The notes beneath the pieces are model-generated. The model made no database searches, was not told the origin of the DNA, and was given only the letters and a program-made list of their open reading frames with translations. From the NCBI GenBank assembly GCA_000708835.1, contig DF237530.1, positions 1-56,110 of the forward strand: DNA of 56,110 nucleotides, given 5' to 3'. Shown in pieces: positions 1-11,700 of this stretch; within the stretch, counting starts at the first letter, position 1, and every line of letters starts with the position of its first letter. The translations under genes were made by a program, and so were the position numbers. This DNA is from Klebsormidium nitens (taxonomy: Eukaryota > Streptophyta > Klebsormidiophyceae > Klebsormidiales > Klebsormidiaceae).

Positions 1-139
1 CGTCACATAACCACCGCCGTTTCGCTAACTCGCGGTCAACGAAATCCTGTCGAGAACGAGGTTAGGCTTAACCAGTCGTAATCGTTACACAGCGGCAGGG
101 GTACCTGGTGCTGGTACACCTGGTGGTAAAAATCTCAGA

Positions 140-1024
140 TTGAAGTTTTCAGAGGTCTATGATGGTTCGTCCACCGCAGGTGCAGTGGAGAACTTCATTT
201 TCGACTGTGAGATGTACTTTCAGGGGATGGAGACACCTGTTGATAAGCAGGTTTATCTTGCTGCTAGTTTGTTAACCGGGAGTGCAAAGTCTTGGTGGCG
301 GTACACCTGCCTGGCCCATGGGGGCAACGAGACTTTGTACTCTTGGGATGCATTCTCTGACGAGCTCTTGTCCCGGTTCCGAGCTGTTAACTCCACACGC
401 CATGCCAGAGATAAGCTTGCGGGTCTTAGGCAGGACGGCAGTGTCAGGACGTATGCTCAAACCATGCAAGAGTTATCACTGCAGGTACCCGGTATCCAGG
501 ACGAGGAGCTCCTGGACCGGTTCATCCGCGGCCTCAAACCCCGCACACGCCAGGAAGTTATCATGCGTGAGCCCGAAACCTTCGAGGAAGCGGTTAAGCT
601 TGCTCACCGCTATGACTCGTTGTGGGGCTCTGCTGGGTTACAGTCTGGTTTTGCACGACCTACATTTGCATCTAATGGGGTGCGGACCTCCAGGGCCCAA
701 ACCCCTCTCAGCTTCTCTAACCCCGCGCCCATCAGGTCAGCTAACCCTAGTGGGACGGGCCCCGTCCCTATGGAGATCGACGCGCTTCGGCGCAAATCCA
801 GGGCACCACTAAACCAAACCGAGCGAGCGCGCTTGGTCAAGGTTGGCGGGTGCTTCTACTGCAGGCAACCGGGGCACTTGATCGCCGAGTGTCCCAATAA
901 ACCCCCTGTGCAGAGAACGGTCGCCCAAGTCGAGCGACTGGCAGCTGATCCTACCGAGCACCCCGACCTCATCGACTTCGGGCACGAGGAGCCTAGGTGC
1001 TCGGAAAACTCTCTGCCCCAGTAG
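140..1024 (+). CDS. Gag polyprotein of the Ty3/gypsy element
   Basis: Structural protein that packages element RNA into virus-like particles. The N-terminal half matches the retrotransposon gag (capsid-like) domain: W-rich start, a segment around KSWW, and a helical region with RFRAVNSTRHARDKL. Near residue 235 is a CCHC zinc knuckle, CFYCRQPGHLIAEC (C-x2-C-x4-H-x4-C), which binds nucleic acid. The frame is open upstream to a stop at position 8, and no clear ATG is visible before 140, so the true start is uncertain and may lie between 11 and 140 or outside the window. It overlaps the protease frame by 28 bases in a -1 relation. Confidence 0.88.
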   Translation: MKFSEVYDGSSTAGAVENFIFDCEMYFQGMETPVDKQVYLAASLLTGSAKSWWRYTCLAHGGNETLYSWDAFSDELLSRFRAVNSTRHARDKLAGLRQDGSVRTYAQTMQELSLQVPGIQDEELLDRFIRGLKPRTRQEVIMREPETFEEAVKLAHRYDSLWGSAGLQSGFARPTFASNGVRTSRAQTPLSFSNPAPIRSANPSGTGPVPMEIDALRRKSRAPLNQTERARLVKVGGCFYCRQPGHLIAECPNKPPVQRTVAQVERLAADPTEHPDLIDFGHEEPRCSENSLPQ

Positions 1025-1428
1025 ACGGCCCTGGGACATCTACTGGCGGCGAGCCTGAAGAAGATAAGTCTTCTTCTCCCAGGGGTCGTCCTAAACCGGG
1101 GGACTTTAATGCCCCGAAATCTTCGCGCTTGATTTACCTGCGTGGCACTGTTTCCGGTCAGTCATGTAGGGTGTTGCTAGATTGTGGGTCATCTGATAAT
1201 TGCATGTCTGCGTCATTTGCCGCTCGTGTAGTAGGGATTGAAACTGCTGACGTGTCTGACGGTTCCGGCGTGCGTTTGGCCGACGGTTCGTACCGACCGG
1301 TACAACGTACTGTCAATGCTGTACCATTTTCTGTCGGTTCCGAGTACTCAGAGGGCTTGCATTTCACAGTCGCAGACATAACATACGACGTCATTTTGGG
1401 TTTGCCTTGGCTTGAGTCGGGGAATTAG
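997..1428 (+). CDS. Retropepsin-like aspartic protease segment
   Basis: Open frame lying -1 relative to gag and overlapping its end. The protease would cut the Gag-Pol polyprotein. It carries a retropepsin-like active-site segment, LLDCGSSDNCMSA (about residues 59-71), and a C-terminal ILGLPWL that fits the conserved IL-G-x-P/D-W-L end of gypsy proteases. Cys after the catalytic Asp is unusual: DTG or DSG is the common form. The frame ends at TAG (1426-1428). Coding-like sequence in the same frame resumes at once (KVDW...), so this stop either breaks the polyprotein or marks the end of a separate product. The start shown is only the first initiation-like codon; expression is probably by frameshift from gag. 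Confidence 0.75.
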   Translation: MLGKLSAPVDGPGTSTGGEPEEDKSSSPRGRPKPGDFNAPKSSRLIYLRGTVSGQSCRVLLDCGSSDNCMSASFAARVVGIETADVSDGSGVRLADGSYRPVQRTVNAVPFSVGSEYSEGLHFTVADITYDVILGLPWLESGN

Positions 1429-2622
1429 AAAGTCGACTGGAAAAAGCGCCATATCTCCTTTGTCCATAATGCTTGCCCTGTAACGCTGGAGGCCGGAAGG
1501 CCGTCGAAACGGGCTTTAAAGCAGGAGTATGGCGACCGGCTGCTTAACTCGGTCCAAATGAAGAAAATTATAAAGAAAAAGCAACCGGTGTTCCAGGTCT
1601 TCCCCAACGTTACCCCTGACATGGCCCATAACCTGGCGGCTGAGTCTGAACGCTGCGAGAAATTACGAGCTGATTCGCTGATGTTTTCCCTCAGGACCTC
1701 CCGGCACACCTTCCGCCCGACCGGGGCATGCCTTTCCACATCGAAACCCTGCCGGGCACCACCCCGGTCAATCGCCCCATCTACCGGCTGTCCCCAACCG
1801 AGCTGGATGAGCTTCGTCGCACCCTCGACGACTTGCTCGCCAAGGGGTTCATTCGCCCCAGCTCGTCCCCGTGGGGCGCCCCGGTCCTCTTCGCCCCGAA
1901 GAAGGACGGAGGCCTCCGATTCTGCATTGACTACCGGGGACTCAATAAGCGGACGGTTAAAAATGCGTATCCCCTGCCGCGTGCTGACGATCTTATTGAC
2001 CAGTTGCATGGCGCAAATATTTTCTCTAAAATCGACTTGCGCTCTGGATATTGGCAAATTCCGATCAGTGCAGAGGACGTCACAAAAACTGCTCTCCGCA
2101 CCCGGTACGGTCACTTTGAGTAGCTTGTTCTTCCCTTTGGTCTGACCAATGCCCCGACAGCTTTCATGGACTTAATGCACAAAATCTTCGCGGATCTGCT
2201 GGATAAGGGCGTGGTCATTTTCTTGGACGATATTCTAATATACTCTAATTCTGCAGACGAGCACGAGAGGCTTCTTCGGGAGGTGTTCACACGCCTCCGC
2301 GCCCACAAGCTGTACGCCAAGGAGTCAAAGTGTGAATTGTGGCGAACCGAGGTAACATTCCTCGGTCACGTCATAAATGAGCACGGCGTTTCCATGGAGT
2401 CGTGCAAGGTCGAGGCCATTTCACAGTGGCCCCGGCCTGCTGACCCTGGCGATATTCGGTCGTTTCTTGGTCTTGCTGGGTTTTATCGGCGATTTATTCG
2501 TAGGTTTGCCCACCTTGCTACTCCACTCACAGACCTTTTGCAAAAGGGGTGCAAATTCGAGTGGACTGATAAATGCGAGCACGCATTCCAGTCCCTCAAA
2601 TTTGCACTACTCACGCACCCAT
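1429..2622 (+). pseudogene. Reverse transcriptase domain of pol, disrupted
   Basis: Copies element RNA into DNA. The linker after the protease runs in frame 1 to about 1680, where a one-base shift moves the frame so that DVFPQDLP can be read. From there to about 2617 the RT palm is clear: [69 protein letters not shown] and the catalytic FLDD box near 2220, followed by FLGHVI and FLGLAGFYRRFI. TAG at 2121-2123 falls between HFE and LVLPFGL, a position normally Phe or Trp. A second one-base shift near 2617 moves to the frame of RNase H. With two frameshifts and a stop this copy cannot make a full RT. Confidence 0.9.
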
Positions 2623-4546
2623 CCTACGGCCATTTGACCCTGCTCTGCCCTGTACGGTCGATCTCGACGCCTCTGATTTCGCGATTGGAGCGGTTCTTTT
2701 GCAGACCTCCGGTACAAACCGCGACCTTCTACCGGTCGCGTTCGAGAGCAAGCGGCTCAACCGGGCGGAACGCAACTACTCTGCGCGCGACCGCGAGCAA
2801 CTCGCAGTCGTGCATGCGACGCACAAGTGGCGTCATTATCTCCTTGGCCAACCGGTCACCGTCCGTACTGACCACCGCCCACTCCTCTTCCCTCTCAGGC
2901 TGGAGTTCATGAAGTCCCGCCACCACCGGTGGGAGGAACAATTGAACCAGTTTAATCTTACCCTCACCTACCGTGAGGGGCGACTTAACACTGTTCCTGA
3001 CGCTCTCTCATGCAGACCAGACCACAAATCCCCACCACCTGCTGACCAACCTACGCTAGCTGCAGTGTCAAGCATCGGGCCCGACCCCGACTTCTTGGCG
3101 GCTGTGCGCACCGCCAACTTGACCGACCCGTACGCACGGATGGTCATTGGCCGGTTAACACTGGCCGATACCGCCTATGCACAGTTTTCCCTAACCGACG
3201 GTCTCTTGTACTGCTCCGATCGTCTGTACATCCCTCCTGTACCTGCGCTGCGGTCTCTTGTACTTGACACGAATCACGATTGTACGGTTTCCGGACATTT
3301 CGGAATGGACAAGTCTGAGGAACTAACCACACGTTCCTTTTTCTGGCCGGACATGCAGCAAGATATCCGGCAGTACGTCCAAAGCTGCGACAAGTGTCAA
3401 CGCAACAAACCATCCAACCGTGTACCAGCCGGACCGCTTCGCCCCCTGCCCATTCCTACCGCCCCTTGGGAACACATTTCGATGGACTTAGTCGTCGAAC
3501 TTCCCAAAACACCTCGCGGTCATACCGCAATTGCTGTGTTCATCGATCGACTAACTAAACAGGTCTTGATTGCTCCACTGACTTCTGACACCACTGCACC
3601 CTCTGTTGCTCGGGTATACTTCGACACTGTGTTCCGGCACAAGGGTTTATCCCGGGTCATTGTGAGCGACAGAGACCCGAGGTTTACCTCGAACTTCTGA
3701 CGCACCCTCTTCAAACTACTCGGTACTAAACTCTCGTTTTCCACCGCCTTCCATCCACAGACCGATGGCCAAACCGAGCGTATCAACCGGGTCATCGAAG
3801 AAGTCCTCCGTGCCTACGTCTCAGCCCGTCACACCGACTGAGACACCCTCCTCACCCCGGTTGAATTCGCCATCAACAACTCCATCCAAGCTTCCACCGG
3901 TCACTCACCATTCTACCTCAACTCCGAACGCCACCCCCTTACCCCGAGCACCCTTTACAAACCTCCACCCTCCGATATCCCGGCCGCCGACCATTTATTG
4001 GCGAACGTCGCCACTGCTCTCACTGACGCCAAAGCCCTTATTGCAGTCGCCCAAAACCGGCAGAAGCAATATGCGGACCGTAAGCGACGGCCGCTTATAC
4101 TTCAGCCGGGGGACCAAGTGTACCTTTCGACCGCCCACCTAACCCTCTCAGGCCGTACGCAAGTACGCAAACTCGGCCCCAAGTACACGGGGCCATTCAC
4201 CATTTTGCAGGCGGTCAACGACGTTGCGTACAAGTTGGACCTCCCCGAGCACATGCGCGTACATCCGGTTTTCCACGTATCCCTGCTCAAACCGTTCACG
4301 CCCAATGACGACCTCCGCTTCCCCGGGCGGGAAGCCCCGCCTCCACCTGCCCTTATCTCTGATAGGGACCCTGCCTTCACAATCGACCGGGTCATCGACA
4401 CCCGGGCGGTTACTCGACGAAACTCCACCCGGACCCAGTACCTGGTTACGTTCCGCGATCAACCCTTCCATGAAGCACGGTGGGTTGACTCGACCTTGGT
4501 TCAGGCTGCCCCCTCTGGCAACAACGAGGACGTTGCTGCGATTTAG
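2615..4546 (+). pseudogene. RNase H, integrase and chromodomain part of pol, two in-frame stops
   Basis: One frame runs from about 2615 to TAG at 4544-4546, broken only by TGA at 3698-3700 and TGA at 3839-3841. The RNase H part shows TVDLDASDFAIGAVLL and VRTDHRPL. Next come the zinc-binding HHCC region of integrase (H near NHDC, then GHFG and CDKCQ), and the D,D-35-E core: SMDLVVELP, IVSDRDPRF and, after the first stop, [18 protein letters not shown]. The C-terminus has the gypsy module LGPKYTGPF and HPVFHVSLLKPF, then FTIDRVIDTR...YLVTFRDQ...ARWVDS, a chromodomain-like fold thought to steer insertion to marked chromatin. Both stops sit where Trp is expected, so each is explained by one G-to-A change. 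Confidence 0.9.
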
Positions 4547-4559
4547 GGGGGGGACTAGC
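4545..4559 (+). other. Polypurine tract (plus-strand primer site)
   Basis: A run of purines, agggggggga, directly follows the pol stop codon and sits six bases or fewer before the TG start of the LTR. This is the position of the plus-strand primer in LTR retrotransposons. The short ctagc between tract and LTR is slightly unusual and makes the exact LTR start uncertain by a few bases. Confidence 0.7.
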
Positions 4560-4940
4560 TGTAGCACGTGGCATCATCTTATTGTATATTCTGTCGCCAC
4601 GACCCTTATAGGGTTGACGTGGCACTTCTGCACCGTTCGATGCTTGCTGTGTCGCCATTGCTTAACGGTCACTTGCTGCTTTTGACCGTTAAGTCTGCTT
4701 ATCTACGCTTGCTAGTCTTGCTTGTTATGTTATCTTGCATCTTGTGACTGAAGCTGCAGCTTTGCTGCGCTCAACTATAAAGGTGGACTTCTCCACCGTG
4801 TAAGACCTCATTCCTGGTTTCCAAGTTTGAGGCATCCAATCTCTAGCAAGTTTCTCAACTCTCGAGCTCCGCTCTTCCCGCTAAGCTCCCTACTAGTGTA
4901 TAAGTCTCCAATTTCCTTGTGAAATTAGCCTGAGATTACA
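4560..4940 (+). repeat. 3' long terminal repeat, about 381 bp
   Basis: Starts TGTAGCACG just after the polypurine tract and ends GATTACA, giving TGTA...TACA termini, the usual TG...CA form of LTRs. It contains a TATA box (tataaag, 4776-4782) followed about 25-30 bp downstream by the likely transcription start and R region. The borders rest on the terminal motif and tract position only, because the 5' LTR partner is not in the window. Confidence 0.65.
4776..4782 (+). promoter_or_regulatory. TATA box of the LTR promoter
   Basis: The string ctataaagg lies in the middle of the LTR, where the U3/R border is expected. In a full-length element the matching box in the 5' LTR would drive the genomic RNA; here, in the 3' LTR, it could drive outward transcription toward 5000. 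Confidence 0.5.
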
Positions 4941-5712
4941 GAACCGAGCACTAGCGAGTCTGAGGGCCGCCTGGCGATATGCATGCGCGGTTTGATGTTC
5001 TCTTTGCAAAATTCTATTCTAAACGAAAGATTTCTCAATTACGATTCCTACACAATGGCCAATCGAACTTGTTCCATGACATATATATGGCTTAGATTTC
5101 CTATACTCCAAGAAACGGCTTGCAATATGCTGCATGCGATAAGGTCACCGCCATCCGCGATTCGAAAGCATGCAGCATGCCAGACTAGACCTGAAGGATA
5201 TGGCTCACAACTAAACATTTAAGTCGATGGTCACTGACCTCAATTAATGGGCCCACTGCAATAAAATTATTTATCGATGGCATTTATGAGCTTTCATCTT
5301 TGGCGGCTGTCCGATGTCACCGATGGTAATTGGGCATGCAATCACGTTAACCTCCGCTGAGTGATGGGTAGGCCGGGGACGTTGGCGGCTACTTAATAAC
5401 CTTCCTCAAATACACGAGACGTTGGCTGAAATTCCATCACATTCACATAAGCAACGACAATCCTGGTATACAAGCTTCTGCTAGCACGTGAACCAATCCA
5501 TGAAGCGCATGGGCTTGCGCAATCACTGAGAGCAATTGACAACCGATTCAAAACACGAGCGAGCCTTGTACCAAAGAGTTGCGCACCATCGATGAACCGA
5601 ACCGCCATGGAGCACCTGTGCCATCAACTGCTCTAATTACAATGAAATAGAACCTCGTGCTATCTATTCGTACCTAGGAACTCAATACCTTGGTCGCAGA
5701 AAGAGTGCGAAC
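4941..5712. other. Spacer between LTR and the Smr gene
   Basis: No credible coding exon, RNA gene or repeat seen. Open frames are short and lack coding character. The side next to 5713 is the 3' untranslated region of the minus-strand Smr gene. Confidence 0.5.
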
Positions 5713-8700
5713 TCAAGCCAGGTTCAACTTCCTGTAAGAAGCCTGCCCGTTACCCGCTCCTTCGAGGCGACCTGGCCTTTCCTCGTAGCTTTCAGCACTA
5801 GAAGGTCGACTATCCGCGTCTTCTGCACTTGAAAGACTGTTCGGTACTTGCCGTTCAGCTTTCAAGTCCACCACTATGCACCCGGGGTTCTCCTGATAGA
5901 ACGTGTAGCCCCTCTCCCGCAAGTACTTCTGTACGGCTGGCAGAATCTTCGCCTTGCCGTTCTCGCTGTGCAGGCCCCTCCCAGTGATGATGCTCAGATA
6001 CGAAATGGCTGCAGAAAGACGCCCACAAAAGCTATCAAACTAGATAGATCTCAAGCTCCGAGAGGATTCAAAGTCGTGTACAGGGCTAATGGGTTCAGCG
6101 ACAGTCAATCCCTAAAGCAAAGCGTCTGATCTGCTGCCTTGCTGCAATGTTCGCCAGTCTAGGGTACAAAGAACGAAATCTCTTCCAGGCGACCAATTGA
6201 ACGAACCAAACAGCTTCAAGCGAAATCCGAAAACGTTCAAATCTGCACATAGTAACGAGGTTAGACCGTGAGAGAAATCAAGCACGTACTTGTGAGGTTT
6301 GAAAGGCTTTTGAGGTGGTCGTCAACATGCCCAAGCGCTTCCTGCACCAGCTGCCCGTGCACGTCGATCTTGACCGAGTTCCGGATGGTCTTGTTCCTGC
6401 AGGCCAACACACTCGGTCAGCAAAGTTCCGTCACAAGCTTGTCTCCGGCTGCACGAAGGTATGACCGGCTCAGAACAACATCGGGCTTCTGAAAAGTACG
6501 AGGATAGTTTGTACGGAGCAAATAATGCAGGAGAAGGGTGGCTGCCTCACAACAGCCTTGTACCTTCATCAGTACAACCCAGGGGGATACCCATGCTGCA
6601 AACGACAAGCGAGGCGCCTAAAGTGGTCTTGATACTCACTTTTCGGAGAAGATTTTGCTACTGGCCACCTGGTTGGCAGCCTCAGCCAGCCGCTTGTGCT
6701 TCCGGCCCTGCACAAGATTTCCGACCTCGTCAAGCTTGAAACTAGCACATGCGAGAGCTCCGGGAACAATGAACCAGGCAAACCGCGAATCCGAAGGACA
6801 GCGAGCAAGTCCAAAAAGATCTGAAACACTAAAAAACCATCACGATAGTCCGAGGCACACCCAGAAGGAGCAATGCCTCAAGTTTGCCAGAACAACCCAG
6901 ATAGACGGCTGTAACGCGATTAAGAATCAACCTGACGGCCTTCCGCTAAGTGTGCTACTGTTGGAAGGTCGGCAAGATACGTGAACGTATAAGGCAAAGC
7001 CAACGCAGCATAGCCGACCCGATCATCCAGAATGCTTGATTCCATGCGGATCAGCTCGATCGAAACGAGAAAAAAGACCGTTGTTTGGAGACGTCCAGGC
7101 GATCGAGGATCCGCATAACCAGTCACGCACCTGTTCTTTGAGGGCCTCAGCGCGACTAAACTCCCGGTTGGCCCTGGCCCTGGCAGCCTGCACAAGTCAC
7201 AACGCACGACTCCGTCAACCTGCACGCCCTTTTCAAGGCCCCGAAAATGGGATTCGAGGATGTGCAGGTGACCACCTTGGGGCAATGACGCTCTTGAACG
7301 CGTACTCGCATTTACGTTTCGCCAGAAGGACCACGTGAAGCCCAAAAGCTGACAGCGCAGCGCCACATGTTCCCAGTACCTTGGCGCAATCGCGCCGTAC
7401 TTGATGAGCAGACGGGGAGGAAAGTTGTAAAGCTCTGTTCGTAGCTCAGCGTTTGCACAGGCCAGGCGACACTCACCTCAGCGAAATAGTACTGACAGGC
7501 CCTCCAGTGCTTGTTGGTGGCAGAACGGTTTTTGAGGAAGAGGGAGTTGTGGCCTGCAAAAAGGAGGGAGGAAGGCGGCTTAGACAGGAGCACACTCACT
7601 ACAACCGAGTCGAGGAAGGCACTCTACTCTCAATAGCAAAGAACTCTTGCGGCGCACCCAAACGTCCAACCTATGCTTGTTCACAGCAAGCGGACTCAAA
7701 CCAACTTTCGTAGAAATTCTGAAGAGAAAACACTTTGGGGATCTCATCGACTCTCTGCAGACGGGTGAAGAACTACAGGACACGGGCCAACACTCACTCT
7801 CTTGGACAGGTGCTCTGTCGTCCGGGGCTTCGCTGAAAACAGGCATCTCCCTGCCAATCTCCGGAAACTCTTCAGATCTGAACAAGGGTTGAAGGTGGGC
7901 CCGCGGCTGGTGGAAGCTAGGTTCTTCGTAGTACCCCCCAGGCGGTTTGGTGCCGCTGCCGTAAGGAGGCGTCACCGGCCGAGCTCGCGTACCAGCAACT
8001 AGAGAGCCGATTTGGAAAGGTTGGTGTTGGCTAAAGTGGCTGCGCTCGCTACGCTCCGCGTACGTTGGCTGGGCCGCTTGGTGGTCGGAAAGGGAGGCGA
8101 CGTCCAGGCCCCGGGGCATGAGGCCACTGTCGTACAGCATCTTGGCAGTGTCCCTGTGAGAAATGGCCGGCGATGATGAGTTAAATCAGGCAATGAAAGT
8201 CGGCATGCTATCGGGTGGAAACTTACAGGGAGCTTGCTGGAGAATGCAAGAATCCATAACCTGCGAAACGTGTTTGCAGCAACACAAGTAGTTTTCATTG
8301 AGCGGTCTTTCACAAGGGTTGAGGAATCCAGGCTAGCTACGAACTGAATGCATCATGTAGTGGCTCTCTGCAAAAGGCTAAGGTGCGAGACACCGGGTTT
8401 TGTGAGGTAGGACTCACTCAAAAGAGTTGTTGTTGATGCGAAGAAGCGACCGTACTGCACTTTTGTCCGCAAGGGGAAAGTGGGCCATCAGCTGCTCCAC
8501 GTTGATCTGCATGGAAGAACCATGGTCGAGTCATCCAGGCGGTTCTCGGAACCCTCTTCCCGAAAACCGCAGACTGCAAAACCCTCTGCTCAAACCGCAG
8601 GTGGTTCAAGCTCAGCTCAGCTCCGCCCTACACCTTTAATTGCACCACAAGAAAGCTTCAAACACAGATTATTCCGCTTTGTGCATTGCCCTTAAGACTG

Positions 8701-11700
8701 TCAACCGTGACCTGAGGAGGCAATCAACCACCAAAATTCAGCATGAACCAACTTGCGACCTGAGCACAGACTTCTTCCACACGGTGGGACAAACAAGAAC
8801 GAGCCCTGAGGACGAAGACAATTGGGAAAGACACTTGCCCAACTCAAGCTGAGGCGATGCTGAGTAATCATTCACTGTGAACTCGACGACATTTGTTCTC
8901 ACTTTAGTAGGATCTTCCGAATCATCCTCTTCTACGACGGGTTCATCCTCCACAAGCTGCAATCTTGCAAGGTCATCTCCACTGCTTGCTCCCGTCTCGG
9001 ACTCGAACATGGCCATCAGGACCGTCGCCGCATCTCCAACGTTCCCGCCTTTCTCCTGCAAGAAAAACAGACAATCCAATTCGGGGGAGAGTTGTCATCA
9101 TGGGAGCGCAGTTGGGCCCAAGAAACGAAGCACCCTCGCAACTTCCAGTAGTAGTGTTGCAGAGTAAGAAGTCCTGCGGATAAAGTCCCCACAAAGCAGC
9201 TTTCACTTTTGGCTGGACGTTGTCTGCATGGTCAACGTAGTGTCGACATCCTGCAACATCAGAAGCGTGGAAAAAGTTGGCATAATCCATCACAGGCAAC
9301 TGCGACTGACAACACAATTTTGGCTACTAATGAAAGCTTTCGACTGCAAACATCACAAAAGCATCCCGCAACAACTGAGACATTCCTTGCGAAAACGACG
9401 ACCCAATCACACTAACTTAGCGAACATACCTTCAGAACTTGATGAATCGTTTCTTTCTTGTCAGCTCCGAAAATGTTCAAAAGAGTTGTCCCTGGATCCT
9501 CCTCTTCGCCATCTGAGCTGGGCCTACTTGGACTCTCAGAAAGATCCCCAGCCCCATCTGAACCGTCCACCATCGCGCCAAACTCCTCCCCGATCAGGCC
9601 CCCCTCAGATCCAGCAGACATGCTGAGTAGACACTTCATACTTTGCTGAAAGTCCCCTTTCAGGTTTTCTGCAGCAAAGGATATAGAGGAACCTCATAAT
9701 TCATCGCAGAAGATAACACCAGATGTGGCCTGCTAAATAGCAGACGAACTGCATACTCAACATCGAATTTGCTTTGGTTCGGGCTACTATTACGCAAGTC
9801 CACAATGACTGGACATCAACAGTTGCAAAGCTTCGCGCTGCTGAGACAGCAGCTTTACCTGCTTTCAGACATATCTCGTCCTAAGTTTCTGATACCTCAG
9901 CACCAAGCCGCGCTCAATGCAACAGCAATCACCAACCTCCGCTTTTCCGCTGACTATAAGCTCTTTCCAACTTAGCAGTGTCGAGCAACATCACTAGCTT
10001 GCCACTGATAACAGTGCACTGCAAAACAACCACTTTGACCAACCTCCAGTGAGTACCGAATGAAAATTCTGTTCGCACTCACCTATGACGTCTGCCACCA
10101 CGGCCACAGGCACACTTCCCCCCAGCATTGACACCATGAAGTCCACCATGTCCCTCCTGGTATTCTTTGCCTCATCATCGCTGCTGCTGCTGCTGCTTGT
10201 CGTCCCTGTCACCCGCCTAACATCTTTCTTGCCCTTCTTCCGGGATCTGGGGCTGGTGGCAGGACTTGTCACCGAACTACTGAGAGGTGACGTGCCACGA
10301 GAGCTGCTGGTGGCGGTCATAGGTGAGACTAGCTGACCTCGAGAGGCTGTCGGGTGCTCTGAATCGGAATCATCCTCTGTGAACGGGTTGGGATGTTGGC
10401 GCGAGGGGACTAGGTTGTGTTTCGGACCAGGATCAGGATTTGCACCCTTATCATGCAGCAGATTATCCTGGAAAGAGTCTAAAGACTTTTCTGGCTTGCC
10501 TGAAGAAGGTGGCTTGCCTTCCCAGGAGATAGGAGCGAAAGTTGAGCAATCTTTTAATGCTGCTGTGCCTTCTATCGTATTCAACGTAGCTTCCTTTGTT
10601 TGACAGAGGGCTTCTGCAGCTTTGTTGGCATCTGACTCTGAATCTATGTATGCTTTGCAGATGACACTGTCTGCAACGTCTGGAAACATGGCTTTCAGCT
10701 GCCTGAGAACTTCTGCCTCACCATCCTCTGGAAGATCACTTCTGATTGTTTCAAACGTCTCTGTCGATTTGCTAAGCGACTCCTTGGGTGGGTCATGAGT
10801 TGCTACTGCGTTCGTCTCCAAAACTATTCTATCAATAAGGACCTTTGGACTGTAAGGCCTCTTGCCTTCTTCTTTACCTGCCCCTATTGCGATTCTCGGG
10901 GCATAAGGTCTCAGTGTTGTCTTGCCTTTGACAGCCTGCAATGTTGACCGCCCCAGTGCTGGATCCCTATTCTCAACTGTCAAGTCACCATACCCCGCGG
11001 ATGAGTTCCACAGGGGCTCTTTGGCCCAATTTTCGCCGAGAATTGCTGCCATTGCTTGCGCACCTGGCTCCTTCGCTGCTTCTTGCTCATTCAACGCCTT
11101 TGGGGAGTCTTCACGGGAGGCAGTCTCAGGCGGTGTCCAATCTGTACCCCAACTAGCAACCAAAGATCCCTCTGACTGAGCTGGAGGCATCTCGGTCCCT
11201 CTAGGAACAGGTGCAGTCGATTGGACTGGTATGTCGTCCCAGAAACCCAGTCCAGAACCAGTGCTAATCGTGTTGCTCTGAACAAGGGGGGGAGGGGCCC
11301 CCCACTCAGCTGCGACTGCTGGATCGATAGTCTCCCACCCACTCTCAGCATCCCAGCATCCACTGTCCGCGGTCTCTACCTGCAACCTTTCGTTGCTGAC
11401 TGAACGCTGCACCTTCTGATCCGCCAAAGATGCAGCAATTGCCATGTCCATAGCAACGTTGTCATCCACACAGTTGCTAGACGGACTCCCCAACTGCTTC
11501 GCCATCGGATGTATGGATCCTTGGGGAGAACTGCGGAAACTTGCAACCCAGGGTCAGACAGCCATCAATCATACGTTGCTATTGCCTTTACCACTGTGGC
11601 CCAAGCAATATTGCAAGAAACATCTTTCTAAGGGTCAGCAATGCTGGCCACTTGTCAGCTCTAAACTGCGGCAAAGACAAAGTCCATCTGAAACCTATGC

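Larger units (their letters stand above)
1..4940 (+). mobile_element. Ty3/gypsy chromovirus LTR retrotransposon, 3' portion, 5' end outside window
   Basis: Gene order is gag, protease, reverse transcriptase, RNase H, integrase, chromodomain-like C-terminus, polypurine tract, LTR. Integrase after RT/RNase H places it in Ty3/gypsy (Metaviridae), and the C-terminal chromodomain-like segment makes it a chromovirus. The window begins inside the element: no 5' LTR or tRNA primer-binding site is visible. The copy is not autonomous. Pol carries in-frame stops at 2121, 3698 and 3839 and single-base frameshifts near 1680 and 2617. A further stop at 1426 ends the protease frame, although coding-like sequence resumes behind it. 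The target-site duplication cannot be tested because the left flank is missing; the right flank begins gaacc at 4941. Family assignment is firm; age and activity are inference. Confidence 0.95.

Noticed and set aside
1003-1009. ggaaaac as a -1 slippery site between gag and protease
   Set aside because: It is in the right place and frame relation, but the first triplet is not three identical bases, so it does not meet the X-XXY-YYZ rule. No clear downstream structure was judged by eye.
7445-7476. A 32-bp intron inside the Smr gene that would extend exon 7 to YWEHVALRCQLL
   Set aside because: Too short to splice. Joining 7477-7553 directly to 7131-7187 keeps phase 0 and gives a better DUF1771 match.
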